A stretch of DNA of 64,000 nt from NCBI RefSeq assembly GCF_000204055.1, contig NW_006768767.1, positions 1,156,168 to 1,220,167 on the forward strand, given 5' to 3'. Under the pieces are notes generated by a model. It searched no databases, was not told where the DNA came from, and saw only the letters and a list, made by a program, of their open reading frames with translations. Origin of the DNA: Melampsora larici-populina 98AG31. Taxonomy: Eukaryota; Basidiomycota; Pucciniomycetes; Pucciniales; Melampsoraceae. This document shows positions 1 through 11,836 of this stretch, in pieces. Position numbers and translations under genes: made by a program. How positions within the stretch are numbered: position 1 is the stretch's first letter; every line of letters begins with the position of its first letter.

Positions 1-703
1 TAAAGAGCTACGCGTGAAAACTGCTGTGCTAAAAACCATAAGTTAGTAAGATCCTCCTGAGATTTTCGGAGACGCGTCTTTTTCACAAACTCAGATCGTC
101 TTTCAAAGCCACTTTGCCGGCCCCAATTCCTGTAAGTTAAAACAAGTTCCAACTACCAAACAAACATTGCTCACAAAAATTTGGGAAAAAACACTTACAG
201 TGTTAATACTCTACCCAAAACTCCAATTCAAGACTTATCTACGTACATGGGAAGGGACTATTGGAGAACATTGGACCAATCAAAGAGGTGCCTGCTCAGT
301 CAGCTTCTGATACTCAGGAAGGTGTCTTCTTGGGTGACCGGCAAATGCGCCAAGAGAGTTCCTGCAATAACTGTGAAAATTTGTTTGCTCTTATTCACCC
401 CAATTATTACCCCACTCAAAAGCTCCTTGAGGAGTTGGGATTTGATCACCAGAGTTCTTTCAAAAAAGACAAACTCATGACATCCCTCTGTCTTGAAGAT
501 AAGGGGTTATCATTTGGTGCTGCTACTAAGCTTATATCAGCTCATTCTTGTCATGAGATTTGTGTTAACCAAAAGAACCCATATGTATGCAGTAGTTAAT
601 CAATTAACTCTGTATACCTGTACACTTAGGGAATACAGATATCTTCTGGAAATTTCCAGAAGTTTTTTTCAAGACGTCAGAACCCTTAGTTTATAATACA
701 ATA
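1..703. other. Intergenic, no recognised gene
   Basis: Two overlapping open frames of about 100 codons occur between 181 and 599, but neither shows a recognisable domain and their frames compete over the same DNA. I see no supported gene here. Confidence 0.5.
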
Positions 704-849
704 GGGGTTCTCAAAGTAGACCTTGTTTCAAGAAAACCCAGATGACCCGGTTGCTTTTTGGCAGTAACTTTGTCTATTGAGTTGACATTTTTTTGACAGA
801 TCACAGCCAAAAATTCAACTGGGTCAACTGGGTCTACTTTGAGAACCCC
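704..849. mobile_element. TA-flanked MITE, copy 1
   Basis: A 146-bp element with terminal inverted repeats of about 19 bp beginning GGGGTTCTCAAAGTAGACC. TA lies on both sides (702-703 and 850-851), as expected for a Tc1/mariner-type target duplication. The interior has no coding capacity. A diverged relative with the same interior lies at 11837-11981. The mobilising transposase is not identified. Confidence 0.75.
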
Positions 850-971
850 TAATGCATTCAACTTTGCCACATTACAGAACACCAGAACACACCAAAAGAA
901 ACTTCTGGTGTTCTGGAAGAAGATAGTTGTATACCCTGATTCTCTGTAAAGGGTTCTGGACTTGTAAACAA

Positions 972-1650
972 TAGTGGTGTACAAACCTACAGCACAACAT
1001 GAGAGCCCACGTCAAAAACCCATGAAAACCCAACTTCTTTTTGTTTTTTTTGATGGGTTGCCCTGGGAAGGTTTAAACACCCCAACTCTCATCTCACCCT
1101 AAAACATGCCTAGAGTTGGTAGGCAGTAGACTAAAGGATCTGGTGATTGTGTGTCATCACCTAACAATAAATTTTTGATTTCTTCATATTGCAAAAGTTG
1201 AAACAAAACAAAAAGCAAAAAACTTATATATCAGCATATATCAGATAGACTAGAAAAGCAGCATATAACAGATAGAACCTTTTTTGAATTTGATGGATTC
1301 AATCTGATTGGATTGAACATAGCCAGAGAAGAGACACACATGAGTCTATTGAACCAAATTGGATTGATTGTGATGTACAAAGAACATGAATCAAATCAAA
1401 TCAAATCACATCAATTGTGATTGATCTTTGATATAAAAAGTTTACTTTTTTGGGTGTGTTGCATTGGAAAGGAAGGGGAAGGGGTAGTTGAGACTGAGTA
1501 GGACTGAGTCCATATCAAACCCCCCTGATTTTCAATTTGATGAGTTAAACCCATGTGAAACAACCCGTCAAAAAAACCCAAAAAGAAGTTGGGTTTTCAT
1601 GGGTTTTTGACATAGGTTTTCATGTTGGGCTGTATGTTTGTGCACCACTA
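972..1650. mobile_element. Inverted-repeat element with ~90-bp arms
   Basis: A 679-bp non-coding element bounded by long inverted repeats. The left arm starts TAGTGGTGTACAAAC at 972; the right arm ends with the complement of TAGTGGTGCACAAAC at 1650. About 33 bp inside each arm (1011-1043 and its mirror ending near 1613) are perfectly complementary. TA at both tips suggests TA-target insertion, but the long arms would also suit a foldback or Mutator-like element. Confidence 0.7.
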
Positions 1651-1688
1651 ATGTGAGACAAAAACCAGGATTCACACACATCACTACC

Positions 1689-2598
1689 CACATAGTTGCC
1701 TTGGTGACAAACGTCCGAGGAGTCCTTGGATGGCCCTCCCAAGGAAAAGGGCACCCAAGGAATACTTCCGAGGAAAATTTTGGCCCTTGCCATTGCCTTG
1801 GATTGGATTGTCAGAGGGAGCTTCCCCAACGCTGGATCACTACGCTACACAGCGCTATCAGGACCAATCCGGATAGCGTAGATGAGCAAGTTATCATGAT
1901 AATGTAATAACGTTATTCTGGGGACCATTAGCTAACACTTTTTGATCAGCGTAACTTGAACAAGCTAACGAACAAATCGAAACTGCAAAAATGTAACTGT
2001 AGAGCGCTACAAAAACGCGCCAACAACTAACATCACGTAAAAAAATTTAATCGGCTTTCCCGTAAGCTATAGCAGCAAGGGCTGGTTCGGTGGTGGATAC
2101 TACTATAATTGATGCTTTGCGTTCATTTTGAGTTGTGAGAGTAGGACTTTAGTGTCAATAGCCACTGTATGATCATCAAATTGTGATCAAAAAAACTTGA
2201 TTCCAATGTGACCCAACCACAGGGCGAACTGACTCGCGCGTTTGCGAGTTGGTTACAACTCATCACGTCAAGGATCTTCACCTTCAGGAGGTGAAGTCCT
2301 CGAATTGGTGCAGGGGCACGCTAACCAAAGCTAACAGCTAACATCAAATCTTGATGGCTGTTAACATAGATGAACAAATCCAGCTAACGCTAAGAATGTA
2401 GCAATACTGAGTTAACAAAAATTTCAGGATCTGGTAGCGTAGATCACCACATCTAACGGGAAACGTTGGTGTAGATGGATGAAAAAGTTACGCTACCAGC
2501 TTCTCTAACACTTTTTTAGCGTAATTGGTCCAGCGTTGGCTTCCCTTGGAGTCAAAATCCAAGGACTCCTTGTATTTTTGCATCCAAGCCACATATGC
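1689..2598. mobile_element. Probable degenerate inverted-repeat element
   Basis: Both ends carry GGAGTCCTTGGAT (1719-1731 and complement near 2558-2570), followed further in by CCAACGCTGG (about 1825 and complement near 2530). The interior repeats GCGTA/TACGC words in both orientations. No coding region is seen. The exact boundaries and any target duplication are uncertain. Confidence 0.45.
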
Positions 2599-3050
2599 TG
2601 GCTGTGCACTTGGGGTGTTTCAAAACCTAGTTTAATTAATAAAAATCTTTAGTCAAGCTCCTTCTGACAGGTTTTAATGTTCAGGTAAGTTGACACTGAC
2701 AGAGAAGTCTAACCCTGAAAATCTTTGAGGTATTTCCAGCATATGTATCTTTCTTATTTAGTTCATTTCAATTTTTGATTTACTTTATGGCATGTTTTTT
2801 GAAACCTCTTTGGACACTCATCAATAAGTTCTATAACTCATAAAGACACTTGATGATTACAACTACAAGAGACACTTTATTTTGGAAAATATCATTATCT
2901 GAAACAAAAGCCCCCGAAGAAGGTCAGATTGTTGAAGAATAAAATTTGATTTTAAATTTTAAGGAAAAAATGGCTACTTATTCAATTTGTTTGGTGTTGT
3001 GACATAGGGTTTAGAAGTAAATGATAAGTATCTTTAACCTGCTAGTACTG

Positions 3051-3441
3051 TACAGTCAACTCCCTCTAATTACATACATCTTGGCAGGTGATTTTTTCAT
3101 GCACTTATAGACCTCATTTTGGCTGGAAAACCCCTTTTTGGCAGCAAAAAAATCCTATAGTGCTTATTGCTGAAAATAAGGAAATGGGAACAGGGTTGTG
3201 CCGCAAAGATTGATATTTGAAAAGCAAGAAAAACCTATTGATTGTTACAAAAAGCTATAGACACAGAGTCCTCAATCTCACAATTTCAAAACCACTTTTG
3301 GAATTCAAAAAAGGTGAGTTTTGGCAGAGGGGATAAGTTTTGTAGATCTGATTTGATTTCCTTGTTTTCAGGGATAAGCACTATATACACATGGAGAATT
3401 ATGCACTTACAGGGATATTAACTTAGCGGGAGTTGACTGTA
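3051..3441. mobile_element. CAGT-type TA-flanked MITE
   Basis: The left end reads TACAGTCAACTCCCTCTAA and the right end is the complement of TACAGTCAACTCCCGCTAA, giving 19-bp inverted repeats with one mismatch and TA at both tips. A CAGT start with a TA duplication is typical of pogo/Tc1/mariner-derived elements. No ORF is present, so it is non-autonomous. It resembles in design, not in sequence, the elements at 17704-18232 and 22909-23370. Confidence 0.8.
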
Positions 3442-3641
3442 TGTATAAAGTTATGGAAGTTACAGTGCTGCTAATGCAAATGAGTGTGAAATTTAGTCAA
3501 TTTATGTAATTTTTTACATGATGTAGTGGTTGCTACATACCCCATGGCATCAAGTGTCAACCACAATTGAGCAAAGTTGCAGTGACTAGGTTCACAACTT
3601 TCCCCAATTACGGATCTTGTGTGCCCTAGGCTTGCTATAAG

Positions 3642-3781
3642 CACTGCCAGGATTAAACACTGTCCTAATTGGGATAATGTGTTGCTTTTTTGGAATAATT
3701 AATTTTTGCCATATAAATGCTTAGCAATTAATGCAAAAGTGAGCATTATTCCATTAGGGACAGTGTTTAATCCTGGCAGTG
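3642..3781. mobile_element. 140-bp hairpin MITE
   Basis: Nearly perfect 28-bp inverted repeats starting CACTGCCAGGATTAAACACT face each other across a short AT-rich centre. AAG lies immediately outside both ends (3639-3641 and 3782-3784), a possible 3-bp target duplication. No coding potential. Confidence 0.7.
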
Positions 3782-4092
3782 AAGTTTGCTAGCTTGCCTC
3801 AAGTTGCCCTTGAGTCGTCCACTACATATGCAACTACAGTACCCCATATCTCGTAAAGCTCGTGGTGGAAGAAAACCCACAAGAAGTTGTAACAGACATC
3901 CTTTGCAGTAGACCTACATAGTTGGTTAGTAAGATAAGTTAAAGTGAAAAATGAACAAATAGAACAAAAGGGCAGCTTGAGGGAAGCTAGCAAACCCATA
4001 GCAAACCTATGGCCAACAAGATCCTCACTTGGAGAAACTCACAGACTTGGTTGCTTGATTGGGGATCACACATAATAATTTCTGTGGTGTTA

Positions 4093-4414
4093 GAGCATCT
4101 CCAATGGAGCTTGTAAAATGCGGGATCTTGACAATACAGGTGATGAAAACACCAAAAAACACCGCAGCGGACCTCCAAATTGTTGTCAAGAGTCTGCATA
4201 TTTAGGGGGACAATCAAGACTCTTGACATCATGTGCACCAAAGTCAAGTGGACAGTGTTTGAGTACAAGTATACAAAAAGACTTCAATCAGGGGATTTGC
4301 GTAAATTTAAGTGCTTCACTGTACAGACACACTTTTTTGACCCTCTACACTTGAGAAGTGCTTTGGGGGGTCTGTTTGGGAGCCCCCAAATTACAAGCTC
4401 CGTTGGAGATGCTC
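4093..4414. mobile_element. PIF/Harbinger-like MITE
   Basis: A 322-bp element with 24-bp inverted repeats (23 of 24 match) starting GAGCATCTCCAA. TTA is duplicated at both sides (4090-4092 and 4415-4417). A 3-bp TWA duplication with a GAGCATC-type terminus is the known signature of PIF/Harbinger MITEs. No transposase is encoded. Confidence 0.75.
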
Positions 4415-4507
4415 TTACCACATGTGAGAAATTCAACAACCACAAAAAAGTACATGTTGGACTGCAGCTGGGACCGGGGCCAAACTGGATTAAGCTATGG
4501 TTGAGTC

Positions 4508-4897
4508 TAGGGCTGCGACCCAGCCCCGGCACACTCTGGCCGAGCCATCTCAGTGCACTCACAGTATGCGCCCCAGGGCCGCCAAACCTAACGTGCTGAT
4601 GATCACAAGCACGCACTGAGGGTGCCTTGGGCGGGTCAGGCACCGGGGCTGCCAATCATTTTCCTTCAAAAAATCCCCCGGTAAGTCACTCTTTTACAAT
4701 TTTGTTGAATGAAATAATGACTCTCTGAGTGGTTTTTGTGGCTAAAAACAGCCCCTGGCCCTGCCTGGCCCCAAGGCGTCAGATTCAGGGTGTGCCCTGC
4801 CTGGCCCTGATCCATTTTGAAAGGCCTTTGGGCTTCACTGAGGCCAGGCGGCGCCCCGGGGCTGGCGCTGAAAGTTCAGGGCCGGGTTACAGCCCTA
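4508..4897. mobile_element. hAT-type MITE, GC-rich
   Basis: The termini read TAGGGCTGCGACCC on the left and the complement of TAGGGCTGTAACCC on the right. A perfect 8-bp direct repeat, GTTGAGTC, flanks the element (4500-4507 and 4898-4905). An 8-bp duplication is diagnostic for the hAT superfamily. The interior is much richer in GGCC words than its surroundings and has no gene. A related fragment lies near 26870-26920. Confidence 0.75.
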
Positions 4898-4905
4898 GTT
4901 GAGTC

Positions 4906-5765
4906 TACATAGGTGATAACAACTGTAACTCAACATGGGAGCTGGCCAGTACAACTCACAAGGGACTTAGTTAAGTTTGACTCAAGTACATATGTGACAT
5001 TTATCTTGACTCAAATAGTTTCATTCTGAACAGAACACCTTGGATCATCACATTAAACACACATCATCAAAGTAAACCATTCAAAGATGATCAAGTCAAG
5101 TCAAGCAAAAAAACACTGATTAAAATTTGTACAAATCAATTCATCATCAAAAATGAAAGAAAAACCAATTTTTTTTTATAAAAAGATTACAAATTAAACT
5201 CATTCAAAAAGAGAAGAAAAAAACAACATCTGAATCAAATCAAAATGAACATGAAAAAGTCTATAAGATACTAATAAAAAAGATCAGAGAAATAAAACAT
5301 TGTATCACATACCACAATTTCTTTAATTAAGAGATAAAGAAAGACTTGATAAAAAACAAAAAAAAGTAACCCCCTAAACATTAGTACAACACTTTATCTT
5401 TCTTACATCATAATCTGTTTGTTTTTGGTAAATAATATGTAAAAATGATTTTTAAAAAATAAATGAACATTAAACGAAAGAAAGAAAGGAGAAAGAAAGA
5501 AAGGAGAAAGAAAGAAAGAGAGAAAGAGAGAAAGGAAAGAGAAACCCGGATTTTTTTCTTGCAAAAAGACAAATTTACGTATCATGTAAACAGAGAAGAA
5601 CCCAAGTTGATTTTGATCTTCTCATTAAAAAACATTGAGAAAAGTAACCTAATAAAACCATCAATCTTATACCTCTTTTCCCTATAAAGATAAGTATACT
5701 TCTCAACTTTTCTTTTTTTTCATTTTCTTTCAATTGATTTCTCTCTTCTTTTCTTGTCTTTTGAA
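4906..5765. other. AT-rich intergenic DNA with GAAA microsatellite
   Basis: A/T-rich sequence downstream of PEX5. From about 5474 to 5543 it is almost pure purine, built of GAAA and GGA units, which produces long lysine/arginine frames that are composition artefacts. No gene is seen. Confidence 0.6.
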
Positions 5766-7996
5766 TCAAAATTCAAATCCTTCACTCTTAAAGATCTCAA
5801 CATCAACTCCAAACTTCACTCGATCAGCTAAATCTTGACGATCCTATCGAAAGAGAGAAAAAAAAACCAAAAATCAAGATCCAATTTTTTTACCTAAATC
5901 TCAAAGAATCAAAAGACTTACTAAACAAATAAATGCACGCTGTAAAGTTCTATATAAGTTTTGACTACCATCACCATCAGGTAAAACATCATGTGGTTGA
6001 TTTTCCAAACCGATTTGATCACCATCAATCTTCATTTGACCATTCTTCCCTACATCACATGATTTCTGATGTAACGAAATCGCAGCTAAAAGATGTTCAG
6101 CTCCTTCTTTAAAACAATTAATATTCATACAAGAGACTCCAAGATTATAAATCGCTCTAGTGAAATTCGGTCTGATCTCCAAGGCTTTTCGATAAGCTTC
6201 AATGGCTTCTTCAGGTTCACCTCCGTTTGCCAAAGTAGCACCTAATCGATTCCATAAAAGATAATCATTCGGTTTCACATTCAAAGCTGATTCAAAACAA
6301 TCTTTAGCTCTTAAGAAATCATTATTACTATAAAACAAAACTCCTAATCCGATTTGAATTTCAGCATCGACTGGTTGACTTTGAATCGATTCTTTAGCTT
6401 CTCCTTCTCTAAGTTTAGGTCCAGCTCTAGCGGCTTCTAAAAACAAATCGACGACTCTAGAATGTCGTTCCCAAGGATTATGATGGGTTTGATGGATCGA
6501 ATCGGATTTCATCTTTCGAATCACATTAGGATAAGTAAGTTCTAACCATCTTTCAAGTGTAGCTAAGGCTCTAAGTTCATAACCTTCATTCACCCATCCG
6601 ATCGCTAAAGCCATCCAAGAAGCTTCACCATCGATCCCTCCACATCCAATGGCTTTTTCAAAGGCTTTGATCGCTAAAAACTCCTTTTCATCCGCTGCAT
6701 TCGTTTCTCCCAACATTCTCCAAGCTTCTCCTCGATTCGGATTCAATTGACATGCTGCTTCGAATGCTAATGCAGCTTCACTCAACGGTGCTCCCATTGA
6801 AATTAATCTTTTACCTTCTTCTAATGGATCTTCTAAATCTTTATATGGATTATGTTCAGTTTGGTATGGATAAGGTTTGGGATCTTTTAGAAAATCGGCA
6901 ATGTTCTCACTATTTAAAATCGATGATGAATGATACTCTGAATTAAGTTTTTCAAATTCTTCTGACCATCCATGAAGTTCAGATTCATTAATCGAACCCG
7001 TCAAATTTAAATTCTTCCATGTAGTTTCTAATGATCTCATAAATGCTGCATCATCTGCTTCTTCTAATTCTAACTCTTCTTCTCTGCTTGAACTTTCTTC
7101 ATCTACTGCTCTTCTATTTTGTTCAGTTTGCCCAACGCTTTCATCGGCTTTGGTTTCAGATCGGTCCGAGATCCCTACTTTTGCAAATTCGGCTTCCCAA
7201 TTCTCATCTGATAATTCAATCAATTGGCTGCTCTGTGATTGTGATTGGTTTTGAGCGTGAGCTTGAGCTTGAGTGATGGGTAAACCAGAGTTGAAGATCA
7301 TAGAAGAAGATCCCATCATATCATGTAAACCTCCTCCTAGACCTCCTAGCTGACTAAACTGATTCATGAACCGGTTCGGACCCATTCCAAAGTTAGATCT
7401 AGGGTGATAAGTACTTGAACTTTCAGAGATTGGATCCACTTGACCAGTTTCGATGGCAGATGATGAAAACTCTTGTGTCCATTCTTTTGGTTGTTCGTTT
7501 GGAAATCTAGTTTCGTTCCGGGTTGGTGGTCCTTGGAATGATCTTTCCATACGATTGATTTCTTCTGGTGTGATGATCGAATGTGTAGTAGAATTCAAAT
7601 GATGTGGTAAAAACTCTTGATGAGAATCTATAAACCAAAAAAAAGGAAAAAATTAGTGAATCCAAAAAAAGATGGAGAGTAAAAGATCATACCTCTATGA
7701 GAACCCGAAAAGTGTGGATGATTCAACAAATTCTCATGATGATGATGATGTTGTTGATGATGATGAAGAGGATTGAAGTGAGAAGTAGGATTCAAGAAAT
7801 CTTGAGTTTCTTTCAAATTACTTTGGTTTTCATTCGATAAGAAAGAAGAAGAAGAAGCCGAAGAAGTCGAAGATTCAAGTTGAGAGAAATGATCAAGTTG
7901 ATTAGATTTAGGATCTCTTTCGATATGTTTTAGTAAACTTTGAAGTGGATTGGATGGTCCACAATCTGCTCCATTAACGATCGCTTGGAATGCCAT
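5766..7996 (-). CDS. PEX5: Peroxisomal targeting signal receptor PEX5
   Basis: Cytosolic cycling receptor that binds PTS1 cargo and docks at the peroxisome. Model: complement(join(5766..5843,5922..7627,7693..7996)), 695 aa, phases consistent, introns 65 and 78 bp with GT-AG ends. The start at 7996 was chosen because it gives the conserved N-terminus MAFQAIVNGADCGPSNPL, whose cysteine matches the Pex5 residue used for mono-ubiquitination and recycling; an in-frame upstream start (8104) would add unconserved residues. WxxxF docking motifs occur as WTQEF (about 151), WEAEF (about 245) and WSEEF (about 322). The C-terminal half (about 366-650) is a TPR array, including EAWRMLGETNAADE and YLLWNRLGATLANGG repeats. 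A His-rich tract (about residues 80-90) lies in the disordered N-terminus. The last exon supplies the usual Pex5 tail. Divergent from the WD40 gene at 8241. Confidence 0.95.
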
Positions 7997-8240
7997 TGCG
8001 TTGGTCTTGAACTTGAAGATAGAAGATTGAGAAAGTCGAATTCGATGTTCATTAGCACTGAGACTGAGAGTAAACAGACTATTTATAACTTCAAAGACCC
8101 TCATCGATCGAGTATTTAACCGAGTCCGACTCAGATCACCGTCATAGCTCGGGTCTCCTAATGATGAAATCGGGTGGGATCTTCATCTTCAATCAATCAC
8201 ATTCACAACCATATCAATCTTATCAAGACTACTTCAAAAC
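7997..8240. promoter_or_regulatory. Shared divergent promoter PEX5 / WD40 gene
   Basis: Only 244 bp separate the PEX5 start codon (7996, minus strand) and the predicted start of the DCAF7-like gene (8241, plus strand), so both 5' leaders and core promoters must overlap here. I could not assign a specific binding site. Co-expression is inference. Confidence 0.55.
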
Positions 8241-9918
8241 ATGAACCAAGACCTTGTCATAGACTACGAATCAGATTGTAAGTCAACCCATTCTCAAACA
8301 AATCAACATCCCAGAATCTCTAAGCTAAACTTTCTTTTTTTGGTTTGCTAAAAGGTTCAACTTTTTCATTAGCATTTTCACCCTTAACTCATTCTAATTC
8401 AAATGAACCATCATCAACTCATCAAACCAAATCTACATCCAACATTCCAGACTTAAAACTAGCCATCGGATCTTACATTGAATCTTATTCTGAAAACAAT
8501 GTGACAATCCTAGGTCTTCAATCACATCCATTCACCCACCAAACCCAACTAACTCCTATAGCCAAAGCATTACATCCATACCCTACTACTTCAATTGATT
8601 TCTCCCCAATCAGATTATCGGAATCTTTACAAGCTTCAAGTGGTACGAATTCATGTTTGAAAACTAGAGAGATGTTGGCTACTAGTTCAGAATGTATTAG
8701 GTTATGGGATTTTGCTTATGGTGCTCATCATCATTCTTCGCATCTTTCCGCTTTGGGTAACTTTGATGGTTCTTCCGGGTCGAGTGGGTATGTGAATGAG
8801 AATCATCGAAAGATTTCTCAATCTTCGGGTTATCAACTTGTCTTACGTTCTCAAATGGCAAATGTGAGTTGATTACAAAAACCAAGTAAACCAAAGTATG
8901 GCAAAACTGATCTTAAACACTTCGTCTTTTTCTTTTGGTAACTTTTCTGAATTTGTTGATCTTGATTTTTTTTCCCATCAATGGGTTTCTTTTTTAGAGT
9001 AAAGCTGATTATTCTGCACCACTGACTTCTTTTTCTTGGTCACAACTTGATCCATCTTTAATCGTCACTTCTTCAATCGACACCACCTGTACAGTCTGGG
9101 ACATATCCTCTTCATCAGCCATCACCCAACTCATCGCCCACGATCGAGAAGTCTACGATGTATGTTGGTCAACTTCATCACGTGAGATCTTTGCATCTGT
9201 AGGGGCCGATGGATCGGTTCGGATCTTTGATTTAAGATCTTTAGATCATTCTACAATCTTATTCGAATCCAATCCTTTACCACTCACTGCTCAAGCTCCG
9301 GCTCTCCTAAGGCTGAAATTCAATCCGATCGATCCTAATTATATTGCTGTTTCTTCCGCTTCGGGTCATGAGGTTCATTTACTTGATGTTCGATCTCCTG
9401 GTGTACCTGTGGTTGAATTAAAGGCTCATGCTTCTGTTGTGAATGGGTTGGCTTGGTCACCTGATGGAAACTTATTAGGATCATGTGGTACGGCTTCTTC
9501 TTTCATCAAAATGGAAAACTTGATCAATCACTAATATTTTGTTTCTTTGTTTGTGTTGCTTTTCTGGTTGGGTTGGGATGTGTTTTGAAAAGGTGATGAT
9601 TGTCAAGTATTAATTTGGGATTTTAATGGAATTCCAAACCTAATTGAAACAGGAACCACTTCAACCATCCATCCAAACCCATCCCAATCCCAATCAACTC
9701 AATCCCAATCCCAATCTACTCAATCCCAATCCAAACCCAACCAAACCCAAACCAACACAAGAAGCTCAAGTTCAACTACCACTCAACCCAAACTGATGAG
9801 AGATCCATTGTTGGCTTATGATTCAGTACAAGAAATCAATTCGATCACTTGGTCTGTTGCCTATAGAGATTGGTTAGCGATTTCGATGGGTAAGAAAATT
9901 AAATGTTTGAGAGTTTAA
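8241..9918 (+). CDS. DCAF7/WD68/TTG1-like WD40 protein
   Basis: WD40 propeller scaffold of the DCAF7 (WDR68, AN11, TTG1) family, known elsewhere as an adaptor for DYRK-type kinases and CUL4-DDB1 ligases. Model: join(8241..8277,8355..8863,8998..9487,9593..9918), 453 aa; all exon phases agree. Family hallmarks are LAIGSYIESYSENNVTILGL near the N-terminus, HPYPTTSIDFSP, SSIDTTCTVWD, LIAHDREVYDVCWS, FASVGADGSVRIFDLR and a C-terminus ending WLAISMGKKIKCLRV. The last exon contains a low-complexity Ser/Gln/Thr/Pro insert (about 9655-9790), built of CAATCC-type repeats, between the final two blades; human-type DCAF7 lacks it. The tiny first exon is the least certain part. An alternative reading as PEX7 was rejected because the block order and wording follow DCAF7. 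Confidence 0.88.
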
Positions 9919-10168
9919 AAAGAATTGAAAAGAAAACTGTGAAAAAAGTTGAGAGATTTATCCTTTTTTTTTGTTGGATTTTTTTTTGGAGTTTTGTTGT
10001 GAATTTTGCAATGTATTTTTTTTTTCGAGGTTTGGATTTGGGTTTTTTTTGGTTTATGATACATACATACAGATGAAAATTTAATGAATAAGTAAACAAC
10101 ATATTTTTCAAGAAGAAAAAAAGTGTCAAGAAATTGGTTTTTGGTTTTGGTTTTCTGGTTTTTTTGGT

Positions 10169-11355
10169 TTATCGAAATGCATTTTGATAAAGATCTAAAC
10201 CGATTAAAGGTTGAATGGAAGTCAAGTTTTGGGAAACCCATTGATTGATTTCAATGTAATCGTTTCCAATACACTTAATTAATCCGATCTTGATTCCATC
10301 ATTCAAGGTTTGATCTACTGAATCTAATGGGATTTGAGTATATGACCAAACCAATTGATCAGGTTGATGAGTATTAGAATGATGATTGACAATATGAGTT
10401 GGTTTAGTTGATTGTTGTAAGCTTTCGAAATGATGGTGTAGGGAATGTAAAGTTTCATGAGAGCTTAATGAAGAAGTTATCAAATAAATTGTGAGTAGAA
10501 TTGAAAATCTTTGGTGGCTTGAGGTTCCGTTCTCTTGGGATGGTCGTAAGGTTAGTGAATCTTTTAGGATTAATGTGTCTTGGAGATAAAATGAGTTGAT
10601 CGATTTGTATTGTTCGAATTCCCATTCTTCTCCTTTACCTTCTTTACCTTCTTCTTTACTTTCTGATTCTGATGGGTGTTTGGTTGGTTTTTTGAAATGT
10701 TTTCTACCAGTTGTTAACCAATCTAAGATTAATAAAGAACACGTTTGATTAGCTAATCTGAAGGATTGTGATTGTGAAAAGTTAGAAGATTTGTAAGTAG
10801 TAATAGGTGATGGTAAACTGATTAAAATCGAATTGGCTTTCAAGTTCACTGTGATGATTTGTTTTGATTTGATTGATTTAAGTTTGAATGGAGTCATCGA
10901 GTTCTGTTTCGGTTCGAATTGTTTGAAAACTACAAATTCATGACATTCTTGAAATCAACCTCTCACAGAAAGACAGGAGAGTTTTATAGGATTGTACCTT
11001 TTGTAGAACCTTGAGTAAGTAAAACTAATCCAGTTTCTTCTTCTAATTCGATTCTTAATTTAATTAAATCTCCATTGACCATTCCTCCACCATAACTCAA
11101 GATATATATCCTTTGAATCTCTCTTTCTTCTTCTACCGCTAAACTCTTCATTTCTTCTGAATCTTCATTCTTTGATTCTGTTCGGGTTATATATGATTTA
11201 ATTGGAATTAATTTTAATGGATAACTAAATTTAAGGATAGATAAATCGGTTTTGATTTGCTTGGTGTTGATTGAGTTTGAGTCTTCGGTATAAGATTTGG
11301 AAGTTATTCGAATCATTCCATTTCCTGGTTCGATTCGTTCTTCAACTTTAAACAT
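10169..11355 (-). CDS. ureD: Urease accessory protein UreD
   Basis: UreD/UreH is the scaffold that, with UreF and UreG, inserts nickel into apo-urease in the cytosol. Model: complement(join(10169..10929,10998..11355)), 372 aa, one 68-bp intron with GT-AG ends and matching phase. Family features seen are ILSYGGGMVNGDLIKLRIEL, the TQGSTK motif split by the intron (GSTK-VFKQ), SLPSPITTYKSSNFSQSQSF where UreD has its LPDP-F-A-Q block, and CSLLILDWLTTGRK. The length suits fungal UreD, with an acidic/lysine insertion after the DWLTTGR motif. It converges with the WD40 gene, ends 250 bp apart. No urease structural gene is in the window. Confidence 0.92.
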
Positions 11356-11530
11356 TTCTCTGATTCTGATGCTGATGCTGATTCTTTCATGTATTTATCC
11401 TGTTCTACCTGGAAGTTTGGTTAAAAGTTTTCGAAATACATGAACTTTGTCGATTTTTGACACGACGGGTTCTAACGACCAAAAACACATTGACATTACT
11501 TCGAAATGAAGCTTCTGCTTGCAAAAAAGG

Positions 11531-11566
<36 letters not shown>

Positions 11567-11573
11567 AAAGTGA

Positions 11574-11604
<31 letters not shown>

Positions 11605-11610
11605 TAAGAC
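11531..11610 (-). tRNA. tRNA-Phe (GAA), 7-nt intron
   Basis: The cloverleaf folds completely: the acceptor GTCTTAA pairs with TTGGGAC (two G-U pairs), the D stem is GCTC/GAGC, the anticodon stem TCAGA/TCTGA, and the T stem CAGTG/CACTG with loop TTCAAGC. The anticodon loop reads CTGAAG, then a 7-nt insertion, then A, so the intron sits one base 3' of the anticodon, the canonical position. Eighty nucleotides equal 73 plus the intron. It lies 176 bp upstream of ureD on the same strand. Confidence 0.93.
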
Positions 11611-11836
11611 GGGGATATTGAAACACAGTTTTCCTAGTCCATAAAGGCCTATCATTTATTGAATTGCAGCATAAAGGATAATTTTGACAGGCTTCAGAAT
11701 ACCCCAATGAAAGGTTAATCATCCAATCCAAAGTACATTATGAGTTCAAGCTATGGGTCAAGCAAGGAACAACTCAGTACATAGTTTAGCAAGGATGTGA
11801 ATCTGTGGGAGTTCAAAAATGCACTGGTTTACATTA

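Noticed and set aside
5463..5687. Lys/Arg-rich ORF over the GAAA tract
   Set aside because: Pure low-complexity composition; no domain, no splice or start support.
8241..9918. PEX7 identity for the WD40 gene beside PEX5
   Set aside because: The neighbourhood is tempting, but the conserved blocks and C-terminus match DCAF7/TTG1, not PEX7.
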